Source of the DNA: Thermoanaerobacterium sp. CMT5567-10
Lineage (GTDB): Bacteria > Bacillota > Thermoanaerobacteria > Thermoanaerobacterales > Thermoanaerobacteraceae
Length of the DNA: 64,000 nt
Assembly (NCBI RefSeq): GCF_030534315.2
Contig: NZ_CP130558.2
Span: 1,850,501 to 1,914,500, forward strand
Direction: 5' to 3'
Positions 55,775 through 64,000 of this stretch are shown in pieces. Below the pieces are notes generated by a model, which saw nothing but the letters and a program-made list of their open reading frames with translations, did no database searches and was not told the origin of the DNA. Positions within the stretch are counted from its first letter, which is position 1, and each line of letters opens with the position of its first letter. The translations under genes and the position numbers were made by a program.

Positions 55775-55813
55775 AGAAAAAGACGGGAATGCACTTCCCG
55801 CCTTTTTCTTTAC
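55775..55813. terminator. Bidirectional hairpin terminator
   Basis: CGGGAA pairs with TTCCCG, with AAAAAG before and CTTTTTC after it, so it works both ways. The rest of the gap to 55951 is AT-rich without visible features. Confidence 0.75.
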
Positions 55814-55951
55814 CATTGACACCTGACTTTTATTGCTTCTATATTTATTATAACATAAAATAAAAATTTATTTGTGCAGTCATCGTAAAAGAATTATAAT
55901 ATTATAAGCATTTTTCCATGAAGCTTACAAAAAAAGGAGATGTACTAAATT

Positions 55952-56770
55952 ATGGTTTACATGGCTGTATCTTTGTATGTTGAGGCAAAGCCTATTATAG
56001 AATATTATGACTTAAAAAAAGACATGGATGATAGATTTTATCAAATTTTTAAAAGCGATAATATGACATTAATAATAACCGGTGTTGGCAAAATCGCCTG
56101 TGCTGCAGCTACGTCTCATATTTTATCCAAAAATCTTCTTTTTGATGAGGATATTGTAATAAACATAGGTATATGTGGTGCAAAAGATGATGTACAAATT
56201 GGTACTCCATATCTTATAAATAAGATAAAGGATGCTTCTACAGGGAAAGATTACTATACAGATGTACTGCTGAAACATGAATTTTATGAGAATTCTATTG
56301 AAACTTTTGATAGACCAGTAGAAGATGAGAGTGAGTTAGAAGAAGCTTTGTGTGATATGGAATCCAGCGGTTTTTACATTTCAGCATCGAAGTACGTAGA
56401 ACAGCACAAGATATTTTTGATTAAAATAGTTTCTGACAGGATAGGTGTTGATATTGTTGATAAAAATATGGTTTCATCCTTTATTGAGAAAAATTTAGAT
56501 AAAATCGATGTGTTCATAAAAAGGGCTCAAGGCTTTATGAAAAACGAAAATGAGATATTTAGAAAAGATGAATTGGGCTTGATAGACGAAATATCTTATA
56601 ATTTGAAGCTTACAAAAAGCCAGAGAGAAATGCTGTATAAAGCCTGCCTTCATTATAAAGTTAGGACTGGCAAAGATATTTTATTTTTAAAGGATAGTGT
56701 TGTGGGTACTGTTAATAATAAAAAAGAGAGAGGAAAGTACTTTGAACAAATTATTGCATATTTACATTAA
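55952..56770 (+). CDS. Nucleoside-phosphorylase-like protein, 272 aa
   Basis: Residues 1-190 resemble the PNP/MTAN phosphorylase fold: ITGVGKIACAAAT near residue 43 and VINIGICGAKDD near 70 fit the phosphate and base sites, but a usual ExxA catalytic Glu/Asp arrangement is not obvious. The C-terminal ~70 residues are charged helices. Such proteins occur beside spore photoproduct lyase genes in Clostridia, though none is here. Function not known. AAGGAGA lies 11 nt before ATG 55952; ATG 55961 is possible. Confidence 0.6.
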   Translation: MVYMAVSLYVEAKPIIEYYDLKKDMDDRFYQIFKSDNMTLIITGVGKIACAAATSHILSKNLLFDEDIVINIGICGAKDDVQIGTPYLINKIKDASTGKDYYTDVLLKHEFYENSIETFDRPVEDESELEEALCDMESSGFYISASKYVEQHKIFLIKIVSDRIGVDIVDKNMVSSFIEKNLDKIDVFIKRAQGFMKNENEIFRKDELGLIDEISYNLKLTKSQREMLYKACLHYKVRTGKDILFLKDSVVGTVNNKKERGKYFEQIIAYLH

Positions 56771-56900
56771 GTGAAAATGAAATTATTACAAAAGAAAGCT
56801 CATTCATTTTTTTACCAAGGTGAATGCTGTCTTTGTTGCTTTATTTCGTAAGAAAAAGAGACTATAATGGTATTAGAATATTGTGGTAGGAGGACTTTTT

Positions 56901-58295
56901 ATGATATTAGATCAGTATGTAGATATTTTAAAAGATGAGTTGGTGAAGTCTACACAGGAGATTATTAAAATAAAGAGCACTGAAGGAGAGCCGAAGCCTG
57001 GTATGCCGTATGGGGAAGGACCAGGAAAAGCCTTAGAGAAAGCTCTCATGATTGCCGATAGCCTTGGATTTAAGACGAAAAATGTCGATGGATATGTGGG
57101 CTATGCTGAGTACGGTGAAGGAGATGAAATGGTAGGAGTTCTTGGACATTTAGACGTTGTCCCGGAAGGTGATGGATGGGATTATCCTCCATATGGTGCT
57201 GAAATACACGATGGGAAAATATACGGCAGGGGAGCAACAGATGATAAGGGCCCAATTATGGCTTCTCTTTACGCTTTAAAGGCGATCAAAGATTCCGGTC
57301 TTAAATTAAGTAAGAGAGTAAGGATATTGTTTGGCACAAATGAAGAAACGGGTTCAAGAGAGATAGAATACTATCTAAAGCATGATGAAGCACCTACAAT
57401 AGGTTTTACTCCAGATGCAAATTATCCAGTTATATACGCAGAAAAGGGTATAACTATGTTTGAGGTCGTAAAAGATTTTGATAAAAAATCAGATAGTATT
57501 GTTATAAAGTACATAAAAGGCGGTAACAGGCCAAACATGGTTCCTGACTATTGTGAATGTGGGCTAATTGTAAAAGACGAAAAGCGAAGAGAAAGTATTC
57601 CAGATGAAGTAAAAAGATTTAGAGATGTGACAGGCTTTGATTTAGATTGCGGTATTGAAAATGACATGCTTGTCATCAAATCTCGCGGAGTGTCTGCACA
57701 TGGAAGTCTTCCCCATCTTGGCAGGAATGCCATAATGCAGCTTATATTGTTTTTAAATGTTATTTATCAGCAAGAGGATGATGTGAAGAAATTTATAGAC
57801 TTTTTTGCGAAAAATGTAGGGCTCGAAACAAATGGCAAGACATTTGGAATAAATTTAAAAGATGACACAGGAGAGCTTTCATTTAATGTCGGCACAATTA
57901 ATTTAAATGAGGAGAAAGGCGCCATCGGACTAAATATAAGGTATCCGGTTACATTTAAATACGAAGACATGATGAATCCATTTAATGAGAAAATAGGAGA
58001 ATACAGCATGAGGGTTGAAAATATGATGCATCAGCCGCCACTTTATTTTCCAAAGGGCCATTTTCTCATAAGAACTCTTATGAAGGTTTATGAAGATGTG
58101 ACAGGAAGAAAAGATGAGCCTCTTTCAATAGGCGGTGGGACATATGCAAAAGAAATGAAAAATATGGTGGCTTTTGGACCGATTTTTCCAGGGAAACCTG
58201 ATCTTGATCATCAAGCAAATGAGTATATTGAAATAGATGACCTCATTTTAAATGCTAAAATTTATGCCCGTGCCATATATGAGCTAGCGAAATAG
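56901..58295 (+). CDS. pepV: PepV-type M20 dipeptidase, 464 aa
   Basis: Zinc-dependent dipeptidase. GHLDVVPEG gives His83 and Asp85; GATDDKGP holds the bridging Asp near 114; GTNEETGS gives the catalytic Glu pair near 147; GGGTYAKEM near the C-terminus is typical of PepV. Cytoplasmic. TAGGAGG lies 7 nt before ATG 56901. Confidence 0.93.
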   Translation: MILDQYVDILKDELVKSTQEIIKIKSTEGEPKPGMPYGEGPGKALEKALMIADSLGFKTKNVDGYVGYAEYGEGDEMVGVLGHLDVVPEGDGWDYPPYGAEIHDGKIYGRGATDDKGPIMASLYALKAIKDSGLKLSKRVRILFGTNEETGSREIEYYLKHDEAPTIGFTPDANYPVIYAEKGITMFEVVKDFDKKSDSIVIKYIKGGNRPNMVPDYCECGLIVKDEKRRESIPDEVKRFRDVTGFDLDCGIENDMLVIKSRGVSAHGSLPHLGRNAIMQLILFLNVIYQQEDDVKKFIDFFAKNVGLETNGKTFGINLKDDTGELSFNVGTINLNEEKGAIGLNIRYPVTFKYEDMMNPFNEKIGEYSMRVENMMHQPPLYFPKGHFLIRTLMKVYEDVTGRKDEPLSIGGGTYAKEMKNMVAFGPIFPGKPDLDHQANEYIEIDDLILNAKIYARAIYELAK

Positions 58296-58306
58296 GGTAT
58301 ATTACC

Positions 58307-58350
58307 TAAAAAGCAGGATTTTATCTTTTAAGATAATTTCCTGCTTTTTT
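58307..58350 (+). terminator. Terminator of pepV
   Basis: AAAAAGCAGGA pairs with TCCTGCTTTTTT, with an inner ATCTTTTAAGAT stem. Confidence 0.85.
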
Positions 58351-58413
58351 ATGGGTAAGATTTTTAATCTTTTTCTATATTATAAGTGTAAAAATTAAAA
58401 AGGAGGTGTCAAG

Positions 58414-58638
58414 ATGGCTGTTATATCAACTCCGCAGGGCTCAAGGCTTTCAATATCATACATTACTGGGAAAGACGAAAGAGGTGTTGACATCGTAAGA
58501 AGCAGGACTTACAACAATATCAAAAGTTCAGCTTTAGATCAGGATGTTATGGACGTAGCTGCAATTTTAAGTGGACTTCAAACATATCCTGTAAAATCTG
58601 TGACACGCATAAATCAAGTTGATCTAGCACAGGAGTAA
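58414..58638 (+). CDS. DUF1659 protein, 74 aa
   Basis: Small protein matching the DUF1659 pattern (basic N-terminal strands with a R-x-Y segment, then an ILSGLQTYPV end). Often found with DUF2922 and YvrJ in Firmicutes, as here. Function unknown. Good ribosome binding site AAGGAGGTG. Confidence 0.85.
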   Translation: MAVISTPQGSRLSISYITGKDERGVDIVRSRTYNNIKSSALDQDVMDVAAILSGLQTYPVKSVTRINQVDLAQE

Positions 58639-58675
58639 TAATCTAAACTAATTGGGAAAGAAAGGAGGTATTAGT

Positions 58676-58894
58676 GTGGCAGTTCAACTTCAGATGAATT
58701 TTAAAAATAAGCTTGGCAGCAATTTTAGAATCAATGTGGATAATGCCCTTGAAACATTGACAGATGATCAAGTAAAAACAGCGATGGATACTATAATCTC
58801 AAAAAACATATTTGACACAAACGGCGGTGAGCTGGTAGAAGCAGTTAGTGCCAGCCTTATATCCACAACAGAAAAAGAATTTACAGTCAAGTAA
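58676..58894 (+). CDS. DUF2922 protein, 72 aa
   Basis: Small protein of the DUF2922 family (QLQMNFKNKLG start, then a DQVKTAMDTIISKNIF helix and a strand-rich end). GTG 58676 follows AAAGGAGG by 6 nt. Follows the DUF1659 gene by 37 nt. Function unknown. Confidence 0.85.
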   Translation: MAVQLQMNFKNKLGSNFRINVDNALETLTDDQVKTAMDTIISKNIFDTNGGELVEAVSASLISTTEKEFTVK

Positions 58895-59012
58895 GATGGC
58901 GGGGGCATCCCCGCTTTCAGTATTTATCCGTGCAATACCATAGTCTTGATAGATTCGGATCCATGAGAATTTATGTAAGTGTGGTGTTGTAAATATGTAA
59001 AGGAGGATCGAT

Positions 59013-59156
59013 ATGAGTGAGATATTTACAGGCATCGCAAATCTGGGGTTTCCAATAGTAGTAAGCATTTACCTTTTGGTTAGAATTGAAGGCAAATTAG
59101 ACAGTCTTACAAATTCCATAAATGAGCTGACAAAAGCTATAACAAAGATAGAATAA
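59013..59156 (+). CDS. YvrJ-family protein, 47 aa
   Basis: Very small protein: a membrane helix (about 8-24, with GFPIVVSIYLLVRIE) and then a helical amphipathic tail. AAAGGAGGATCG precedes ATG 59013. Third member of the DUF1659-DUF2922-YvrJ trio. Function unknown. Confidence 0.85.
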   Translation: MSEIFTGIANLGFPIVVSIYLLVRIEGKLDSLTNSINELTKAITKIE

Positions 59157-59175
59157 GCGCTTTTGCGCTTATTCT
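59152..59175. terminator. Shared bidirectional terminator of YvrJ and the thiamine-binding gene
   Basis: AATAAGCGC pairs with GCGCTTATT across TTTT. It lies between two convergent genes. Confidence 0.65.
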
Positions 59176-59177
59176 GG

Positions 59178-59468
59178 CTATTGACAAACTTCATTAACCC
59201 TCTTTTCCATATTATCTGGTTTATCCCGTCTTTCATCAATCATGATATTTGTTACGACTCTCATTGCGCCGTCTTGAAAAGGAATATTGTGTATTTCTTC
59301 GGCTACTTTCATAAGCTCTGGCGTGTTTCCTTCAATAACTGTAGATGTAGGTGTTACGGTGTACTTTAGTCCTCTTTTGTTTAAAAGATTTATGGCATCT
59401 TGAACGAAGCTTGAATATGAAGCGCTGCCGGTTCCTACAGGGACGATGTTTATTTCAAGTATCGACAT
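59178..59468 (-). CDS. Thiamine-binding protein, MTH1187/YqgV family, 96 aa
   Basis: Small ferredoxin-fold protein with the family patterns PVGTGSASYSSFV, YTVTPTSTVIEG and RVVTNIMID. Some members bind thiamine-type ligands. Minus-strand gene with AAGGAGG 8 nt before ATG at 59468. Convergent with the YvrJ gene. Confidence 0.9.
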   Translation of the reverse strand: MSILEINIVPVGTGSASYSSFVQDAINLLNKRGLKYTVTPTSTVIEGNTPELMKVAEEIHNIPFQDGAMRVVTNIMIDERRDKPDNMEKRVNEVCQ

Positions 59469-59927
59469 TTGAATGCCTCCTTAGTTAATCATTATATTGA
59501 AAATTTTAAAAATTTTGCAGTATACTATTATATTTTGTCGAAAAATAATTTTTTATCCATCGGAATTAAAATGCTGAAAACAAGGTATTTAGAAGAAAAA
59601 TATTACAAATACTTGATAAAATTTTGGTAATTTAGGTCTTAAGTCCTATTTATTTTGACATTTTAATGTAATATAATAAAATTTGTAAGAATGATTCCCC
59701 TTTTCCCCATAATTAATTTATATTCTGCACCCCCAACCCAATATGGTGTGCTGCATTTTTTGCAGCGTTTTTTTTTGCTTATTTGCTTAAAATTGATAAG
59801 CAAAATGCCGATATAAAAAATGAGGTAGATTATTTTTGGCTGTAATATCGAAATTTTTACTTTGATTCATAAAAGCTAATGCTTATTATATATAAAATAT
59901 ATTTATAGACTAAAGAGGGTGTAGAGA
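59469..59927. other. Intergenic region before the IPT/TIG gene
   Basis: 459 AT-rich nt. The only clear feature is a terminator-like hairpin GCTGCA-TTTTT-TGCAGC with a long T-run at 59748-59777. No gene, riboswitch or strong promoter was recognised. Confidence 0.5.
59748..59777 (+). terminator. Hairpin with long T-run upstream of the IPT/TIG gene
   Basis: GCTGCA pairs with TGCAGC, then G and about ten Ts. With no gene on the plus strand just before it, it may act on a leader transcript. Confidence 0.6.
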
Positions 59928-62900
59928 GTGAGAAGATATTTGTCACTGTTGTTGATATTTGTCATATTGGTTTCATTTTTCCCAGGAAATATGTCGAAAG
60001 CTTATGCGTCAAATGCCCCTAATATAACTTCTGTCAAGTCATTGCGTTATGACGGGACGATGGCATCGCCTGCAAAAGGGCCTTACAACTCTTCAACAGA
60101 TATAGAGATTGACGGCAGTGCTTTTATGACATTTGACAGTTCAGGAAATATGACATCACAAGTAGATGCGGCCTACATTGATTCTATATCTGACAGCACG
60201 AAACTTACGATACTAAGCGTTAATGAAAGCAAAATATATGCAAAAGTTCCTACAATGGATACTACAGGGCTTATGCTAAACAAGCCATATATGATTATAG
60301 TACATAGAAGCGATGGACAAAGTGCTGCAATTCCAAATGGATTTACATATCTCGATAATCCTGATATAAAAAGTGCAGCTTTAGATAATTATAAGACTGT
60401 GACAAGGGACAGCAGTGGAAATGTGACAGGGATATCACAGCCTCAATCATTTATAAGAATGGAAGGCAGTAATTTAAGCGATATAGCTTTAGGCAATATA
60501 AACGGTGAGACATCAAATGTGGTGTCACAAAGCGGATCTGTCTTAATTTCAGACATACCTTCCAGCATAAGGATTGATCCTGGCACAACTTACAATATAT
60601 ACGTGACAAATATATACGGTGGTCAATCAAAAACTTACAGCACAAATCTATCAGCGGTTAATCAGGACATAACAAGTTTATCAAAATATACTGCGATAGT
60701 AGGTGATACGATAACAATATATGGTCATGGCTTTTCGACACTTGGAAGTGGCATGAGGGTTTACGTGGGAGAAAACCTTGTAAATAGCAGCGATGTTACA
60801 GTGGTAAGCGATACAGAGATGACTGTAAAAGTACCTGCACCAAAAGATACTACACTTCCATATCAAAATATAGATATAGTTGCAGATGATGGTTCAACTG
60901 TCACGCTGGTGAATGCGCTAAAAATCATACCGACACCCTCTATTATAACTATTGACAGCATAACACCTAATGCAGGCACAGTATCTGGCGGTACGAAAGT
61001 CATCATAGTCGGTCAAAATTTGAGGCAGGATCTTGTAGTGAAATTTGGTGGAGTTCAAGGGCAAAATGTTCAAATGGTTAGTTTGCCGGGACTTACAGAC
61101 AATATGGATGCAATACAAGTTACAACACCACCTTATTCAAAATCAGGGCCTGTGAATGTAGATATAGTTGATCCAATTACAGGTTATACTGTAACAAAAG
61201 AAAACGGCTATTTCTATTTAGCTGTTGAAGACAGTCTAGTTGCTATAGATATGAATCCTTACAGCGGTTATGAAAATGGCAGTACAGATGTGACAATTTG
61301 GGGATACAATTTTCAAAAGAAGGATGATCCTTCTACTTATACTGCTAATCCCGATAGCACTGAAATAACTTATGTCAACAGCAATTATACATATACTGAT
61401 CCTGTAACTGGGCAAAATGCCACAGGAACAAGAGAAAGAAAACTGTATGTAACTTTTGGAGGAAACAAAGCAAGGATTGAAAGTATTTCTGTGCCGTCGG
61501 AAGGTCAAGAAATTTTGAAGGTATCTTCTCCTAGTATTACTTTAAATCCACCAGGGCAGCCTATGCCTGTTGATGTTGTTGTAACAGTTGAAACAACAAT
61601 TATGGATTCGGACGGAAATGTTGTTATGCAGTACTCTGAGCAAAGTTCACCACCAAAAAAATATACTTACAATCCGCTCCCTTCAAATCCGGAGATTTTA
61701 AGCATATCTCCCAACAGCGGAAGCAGGGCGGGCGGAGATACTGTCACAATACAGGGTTTTGACATAAGGCCTGGTGTCAGTATCTATTTTGGCGGCGCTT
61801 TAGCCACAGTAAAAGATCTGACTATTGATTCCAGCAACAGGTCGATAGTGACAGTAATAACTCCAAAAAGCAGCGTGCTGGGTTATGTTGATGTGAAAGT
61901 TGTCAACAAGGATGCGGATCAAAACCGTGGATTTACAACTATGACAAATGGGTACTACTACTATACAGCACCTACAATCACAAGTGTATTTACGAATTTT
62001 GGTTCAAAATATGGTGGGAATCTAATAACAATTACAGGAACGGATTTTTACGTAGGTCAGACGGTACAGAATGGAGTATATGTGCCTTCATACCCGACAG
62101 TTACAATAGGGAATATAAATCTTGAAGTTATAAGTGTACAGGATAATAGCGGAAATATTATAGACGGTAAAAAGTTAAATATTGGAACACAGATAAAGGC
62201 AATGGTTCCTGTAACCTCAAATCCTTATCCTGTAGGCTGGCAGGATATAACAATAACAAACTACGATGGTCAGAATGGCACAGAAGGCGGTACTGTTACA
62301 CTTAAAAATGGATTTGAAATAAAAGATACACAGAAGACACCTACAATAACGTCTGTAAATCCAAATAAAGGTCCAACAAAAGGTGGCACACAGATAACTA
62401 TAATAGGTAGTAACTTTGAAAGTGGAAGTATTGTAACGATTGATGGTGTGCAGGCTAATGTGACAAGCGTCACATCGGGAAATACTGTAATTAATGCAGT
62501 AACACCTGCCGGGACTTTAGGTAAAAAGATTGTGCAAGTGATAAATCCATCTGATGGTGGTACGGCATCCTTAACTGACGGTTTTGAGTACCTGCTTGTT
62601 GAGACGAAACCCAAAATCACCAGTATTTCGCCTGATTATGGCGGCAAAGGAACACTTGTTTACATATTTGGCAGTGATTTTTCAAGGAAGATTGGAGATA
62701 GCGATGGGGCTAAGGTTTATATAGGTAATACAGTCATGGATGATGTGTACGTAATTGATGAGAATACTATAACAGCAGTTGTACCCGATTTACAGTATGC
62801 TGGACTTTACGATATAACCGTAGTAAACCCTGATACAGCCACAGCAAAGTCTCCGCAGAAATTTCACTACCTTGTTCCTGAATCAAATCCTGTTATAACG

Positions 62901-64000
62901 GCCATAACACCTGATAAAGGGACTGTAAATGGCGGCACAGCAATAACTATAACTGGAAGCGATTTTAGAAGAGGAGCGGAAGTGTATATCGGTGGAAAAC
63001 TTGCTACAAATATAACAGTAAGCTCCGATGGTAGTACCATACAGGCAATGACACCGCCAGGAAATCCAGGCAAGACATATGTTACTGTTATAAATTACGA
63101 TGGTGGCAACTACACTTATGGTCTTCATGATGGGGAGGATGGCTTTACATATGTTGTGCCAAACAGCATACCTGTAATAACAAAAATAGAACCAAATACA
63201 GGTTCTACTTACGGTGGTGATACTGTTACAATAATAGGACAAGATTTCAGGCTTGCAAAGGATCAAAATGGAAATATCTTAAAAGACAGTGATGGAAATC
63301 CTATAGGACCTGATGTGTACTTTGGGAATGTGAAAGCCACAAAGGTAATATACGTAGATTATGGCACATTGAAGGTTGTGACGCCTCCTAATGTACCGGG
63401 GCCTGTAAGAGTTTCTGTTGTAAATTATGATACAGGCATAGGATATTTGGACAATGGGTTTACATATATTCAATCTAAACCTGTAATAAATAGCATTGTG
63501 CCACCAAAGGTAAATGTGAATGGTACTACACATGTCATCGTATTAGGTTCAAATTTTGCTGTGCCTATATACGAAGGTGGTACGCTGGTAAGGCCTGGTT
63601 CTAAAGTCTACATAGATGATGTGGAAGTGACAAATGTCACTGTTGTAAGCAGTAGTGAAATAAAGTTTGTAGCACCTTTAAGTAATGATATAGGCAAAAA
63701 GACTTTAAAGATAGTAAATCCTGATGGTGGTACTGCAATGTCGGATATTGAGTATGTATCACCTGTGTCAAACCCTGTCATTACAAGTGTTGATCCGTCG
63801 AAGGGAAGCATAGACGGAGGAACTACTGTTACAATCACTGGAAGTGATTTCAGAAGCAATGTAGAAGTTTATTTTGAAGGGAATAAAGCTACAATTGTAT
63901 CAAATACAGACACAGAAATAGTAGTTAAAACACCGTCATGGGATCCGAGTTTACTAAATGTGCCCATAGACGTTACAGTTTACAATGTAGATGACGGAGC
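59928..64000 (+). CDS. Large secreted IPT/TIG-repeat protein, partial (1,357 codons visible)
   Basis: GTG 59928, after AGAGGGTG, starts a signal peptide (1-32, ending AYA). Then come about ten IPT/TIG-type beta-sandwich repeats of 80-110 residues. Each begins like P-x-ITSVxPxxG and then GGTxVTITGxDF, followed by YFGGxxA-type strands and a closing VVNxDGG. Good copies start near 60920, 61690, 62340, 62610, 62880, 63170 and 63770. The protein runs past 64000. It probably forms an extracellular rod, perhaps an adhesin or polysaccharide-binding protein; no catalytic domain is visible so far. Confidence 0.85.
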   Translation, partial: MRRYLSLLLIFVILVSFFPGNMSKAYASNAPNITSVKSLRYDGTMASPAKGPYNSSTDIEIDGSAFMTFDSSGNMTSQVDAAYIDSISDSTKLTILSVNESKIYAKVPTMDTTGLMLNKPYMIIVHRSDGQSAAIPNGFTYLDNPDIKSAALDNYKTVTRDSSGNVTGISQPQSFIRMEGSNLSDIALGNINGETSNVVSQSGSVLISDIPSSIRIDPGTTYNIYVTNIYGGQSKTYSTNLSAVNQDITSLSKYTAIVGDTITIYGHGFSTLGSGMRVYVGENLVNSSDVTVVSDTEMTVKVPAPKDTTLPYQNIDIVADDGSTVTLVNALKIIPTPSIITIDSITPNAGTVSGGTKVIIVGQNLRQDLVVKFGGVQGQNVQMVSLPGLTDNMDAIQVTTPPYSKSGPVNVDIVDPITGYTVTKENGYFYLAVEDSLVAIDMNPYSGYENGSTDVTIWGYNFQKKDDPSTYTANPDSTEITYVNSNYTYTDPVTGQNATGTRERKLYVTFGGNKARIESISVPSEGQEILKVSSPSITLNPPGQPMPVDVVVTVETTIMDSDGNVVMQYSEQSSPPKKYTYNPLPSNPEILSISPNSGSRAGGDTVTIQGFDIRPGVSIYFGGALATVKDLTIDSSNRSIVTVITPKSSVLGYVDVKVVNKDADQNRGFTTMTNGYYYYTAPTITSVFTNFGSKYGGNLITITGTDFYVGQTVQNGVYVPSYPTVTIGNINLEVISVQDNSGNIIDGKKLNIGTQIKAMVPVTSNPYPVGWQDITITNYDGQNGTEGGTVTLKNGFEIKDTQKTPTITSVNPNKGPTKGGTQITIIGSNFESGSIVTIDGVQANVTSVTSGNTVINAVTPAGTLGKKIVQVINPSDGGTASLTDGFEYLLVETKPKITSISPDYGGKGTLVYIFGSDFSRKIGDSDGAKVYIGNTVMDDVYVIDENTITAVVPDLQYAGLYDITVVNPDTATAKSPQKFHYLVPESNPVITAITPDKGTVNGGTAITITGSDFRRGAEVYIGGKLATNITVSSDGSTIQAMTPPGNPGKTYVTVINYDGGNYTYGLHDGEDGFTYVVPNSIPVITKIEPNTGSTYGGDTVTIIGQDFRLAKDQNGNILKDSDGNPIGPDVYFGNVKATKVIYVDYGTLKVVTPPNVPGPVRVSVVNYDTGIGYLDNGFTYIQSKPVINSIVPPKVNVNGTTHVIVLGSNFAVPIYEGGTLVRPGSKVYIDDVEVTNVTVVSSSEIKFVAPLSNDIGKKTLKIVNPDGGTAMSDIEYVSPVSNPVITSVDPSKGSIDGGTTVTITGSDFRSNVEVYFEGNKATIVSNTDTEIVVKTPSWDPSLLNVPIDVTVYNVDDG

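Overview
The window looks like chromosome of an anaerobic, spore-forming, low-GC Firmicute of the Thermoanaerobacterium/Thermoanaerobacter kind. This is inferred from AT-rich coding DNA, strong GGAGG-type ribosome binding sites, frequent TTG starts, a Spo0F-type regulator with a sigma-H-like promoter, and a gene order (spo0F-fba-tal, rho-rpmE-tdk, prmC-prfA, tsaC-ywlE-rpiB-upp, comEB, tagO, mnaA) that matches the Bacillus subtilis chromosome. No rRNA or tRNA gene and no CRISPR array was seen.

Layout. 0-0.5 kb: a MNT-type nucleotidyltransferase with a truncated downstream partner. 0.6-5.9 kb: membrane glycosyltransferases (Gpi18-like, YkcB/ArnT-like, a GT2 and GtrA) for cell-surface glycosylation. 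5.9-7.0 kb, minus strand: a replication-initiator-like gene with iteron-like repeats inside it and a 190 bp palindromic element upstream. 7.1-10.7 kb: a fructose PTS operon (fruR-fruK-IIA-IIBC). 11-13.4 kb: a defence-like island with a HTH/TumE-type pair, then hicA-hicB followed by a SecB-like chaperone gene broken in an A7 run. The hicAB cassette lies between two copies of a ~110 bp terminator-promoter repeat. 13.5-17.4 kb: a heterodimeric BmrCD-like exporter behind a leader-peptide attenuator. 17.5-22.2 kb: a sigma factor, an FAD oxidoreductase and a cell-wall amidase with three WalR-like boxes.

22.4-37 kb is the conserved housekeeping block listed above, with yqhQ (DUF1385) and a ZIP metal transporter added; the ZIP gene has an attenuator-like leader. 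37.0-37.7 kb is a decayed IS200/IS605 copy. 37.8-45.9 kb, minus strand, is an alpha-xylosidase plus sugar ABC transporter locus under a YesMN-type two-component system, suited to uptake and cleavage of xyloside-bearing oligosaccharides such as those from xyloglucan. 46.8-53.5 kb is a sorbitol (glucitol) PTS operon: sorbitol-6-phosphate dehydrogenase, SorC regulator, GutM, IIC, IIBC, IIA and a transaldolase/F6P-aldolase-like protein. It carries three GCAC-N4-GTGC operators and is interrupted by an IS110 remnant whose noncoding end still folds like a bridge RNA.

53.6-64 kb: ywmB-murA, a phosphorylase-like protein, a PepV dipeptidase, the DUF1659-DUF2922-YvrJ trio, a thiamine-binding protein on the minus strand, and the first ~1,357 codons of a secreted IPT/TIG-repeat protein that runs off the window.

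The most unusual features are the HicAB-SecB toxin-antitoxin-chaperone cassette, the IS110 bridge-RNA candidate, the palindrome/iteron arrangement at the initiator-like gene, and the leader-peptide attenuator of the exporter. All functional calls rest on reading motifs by eye; no database search was run.
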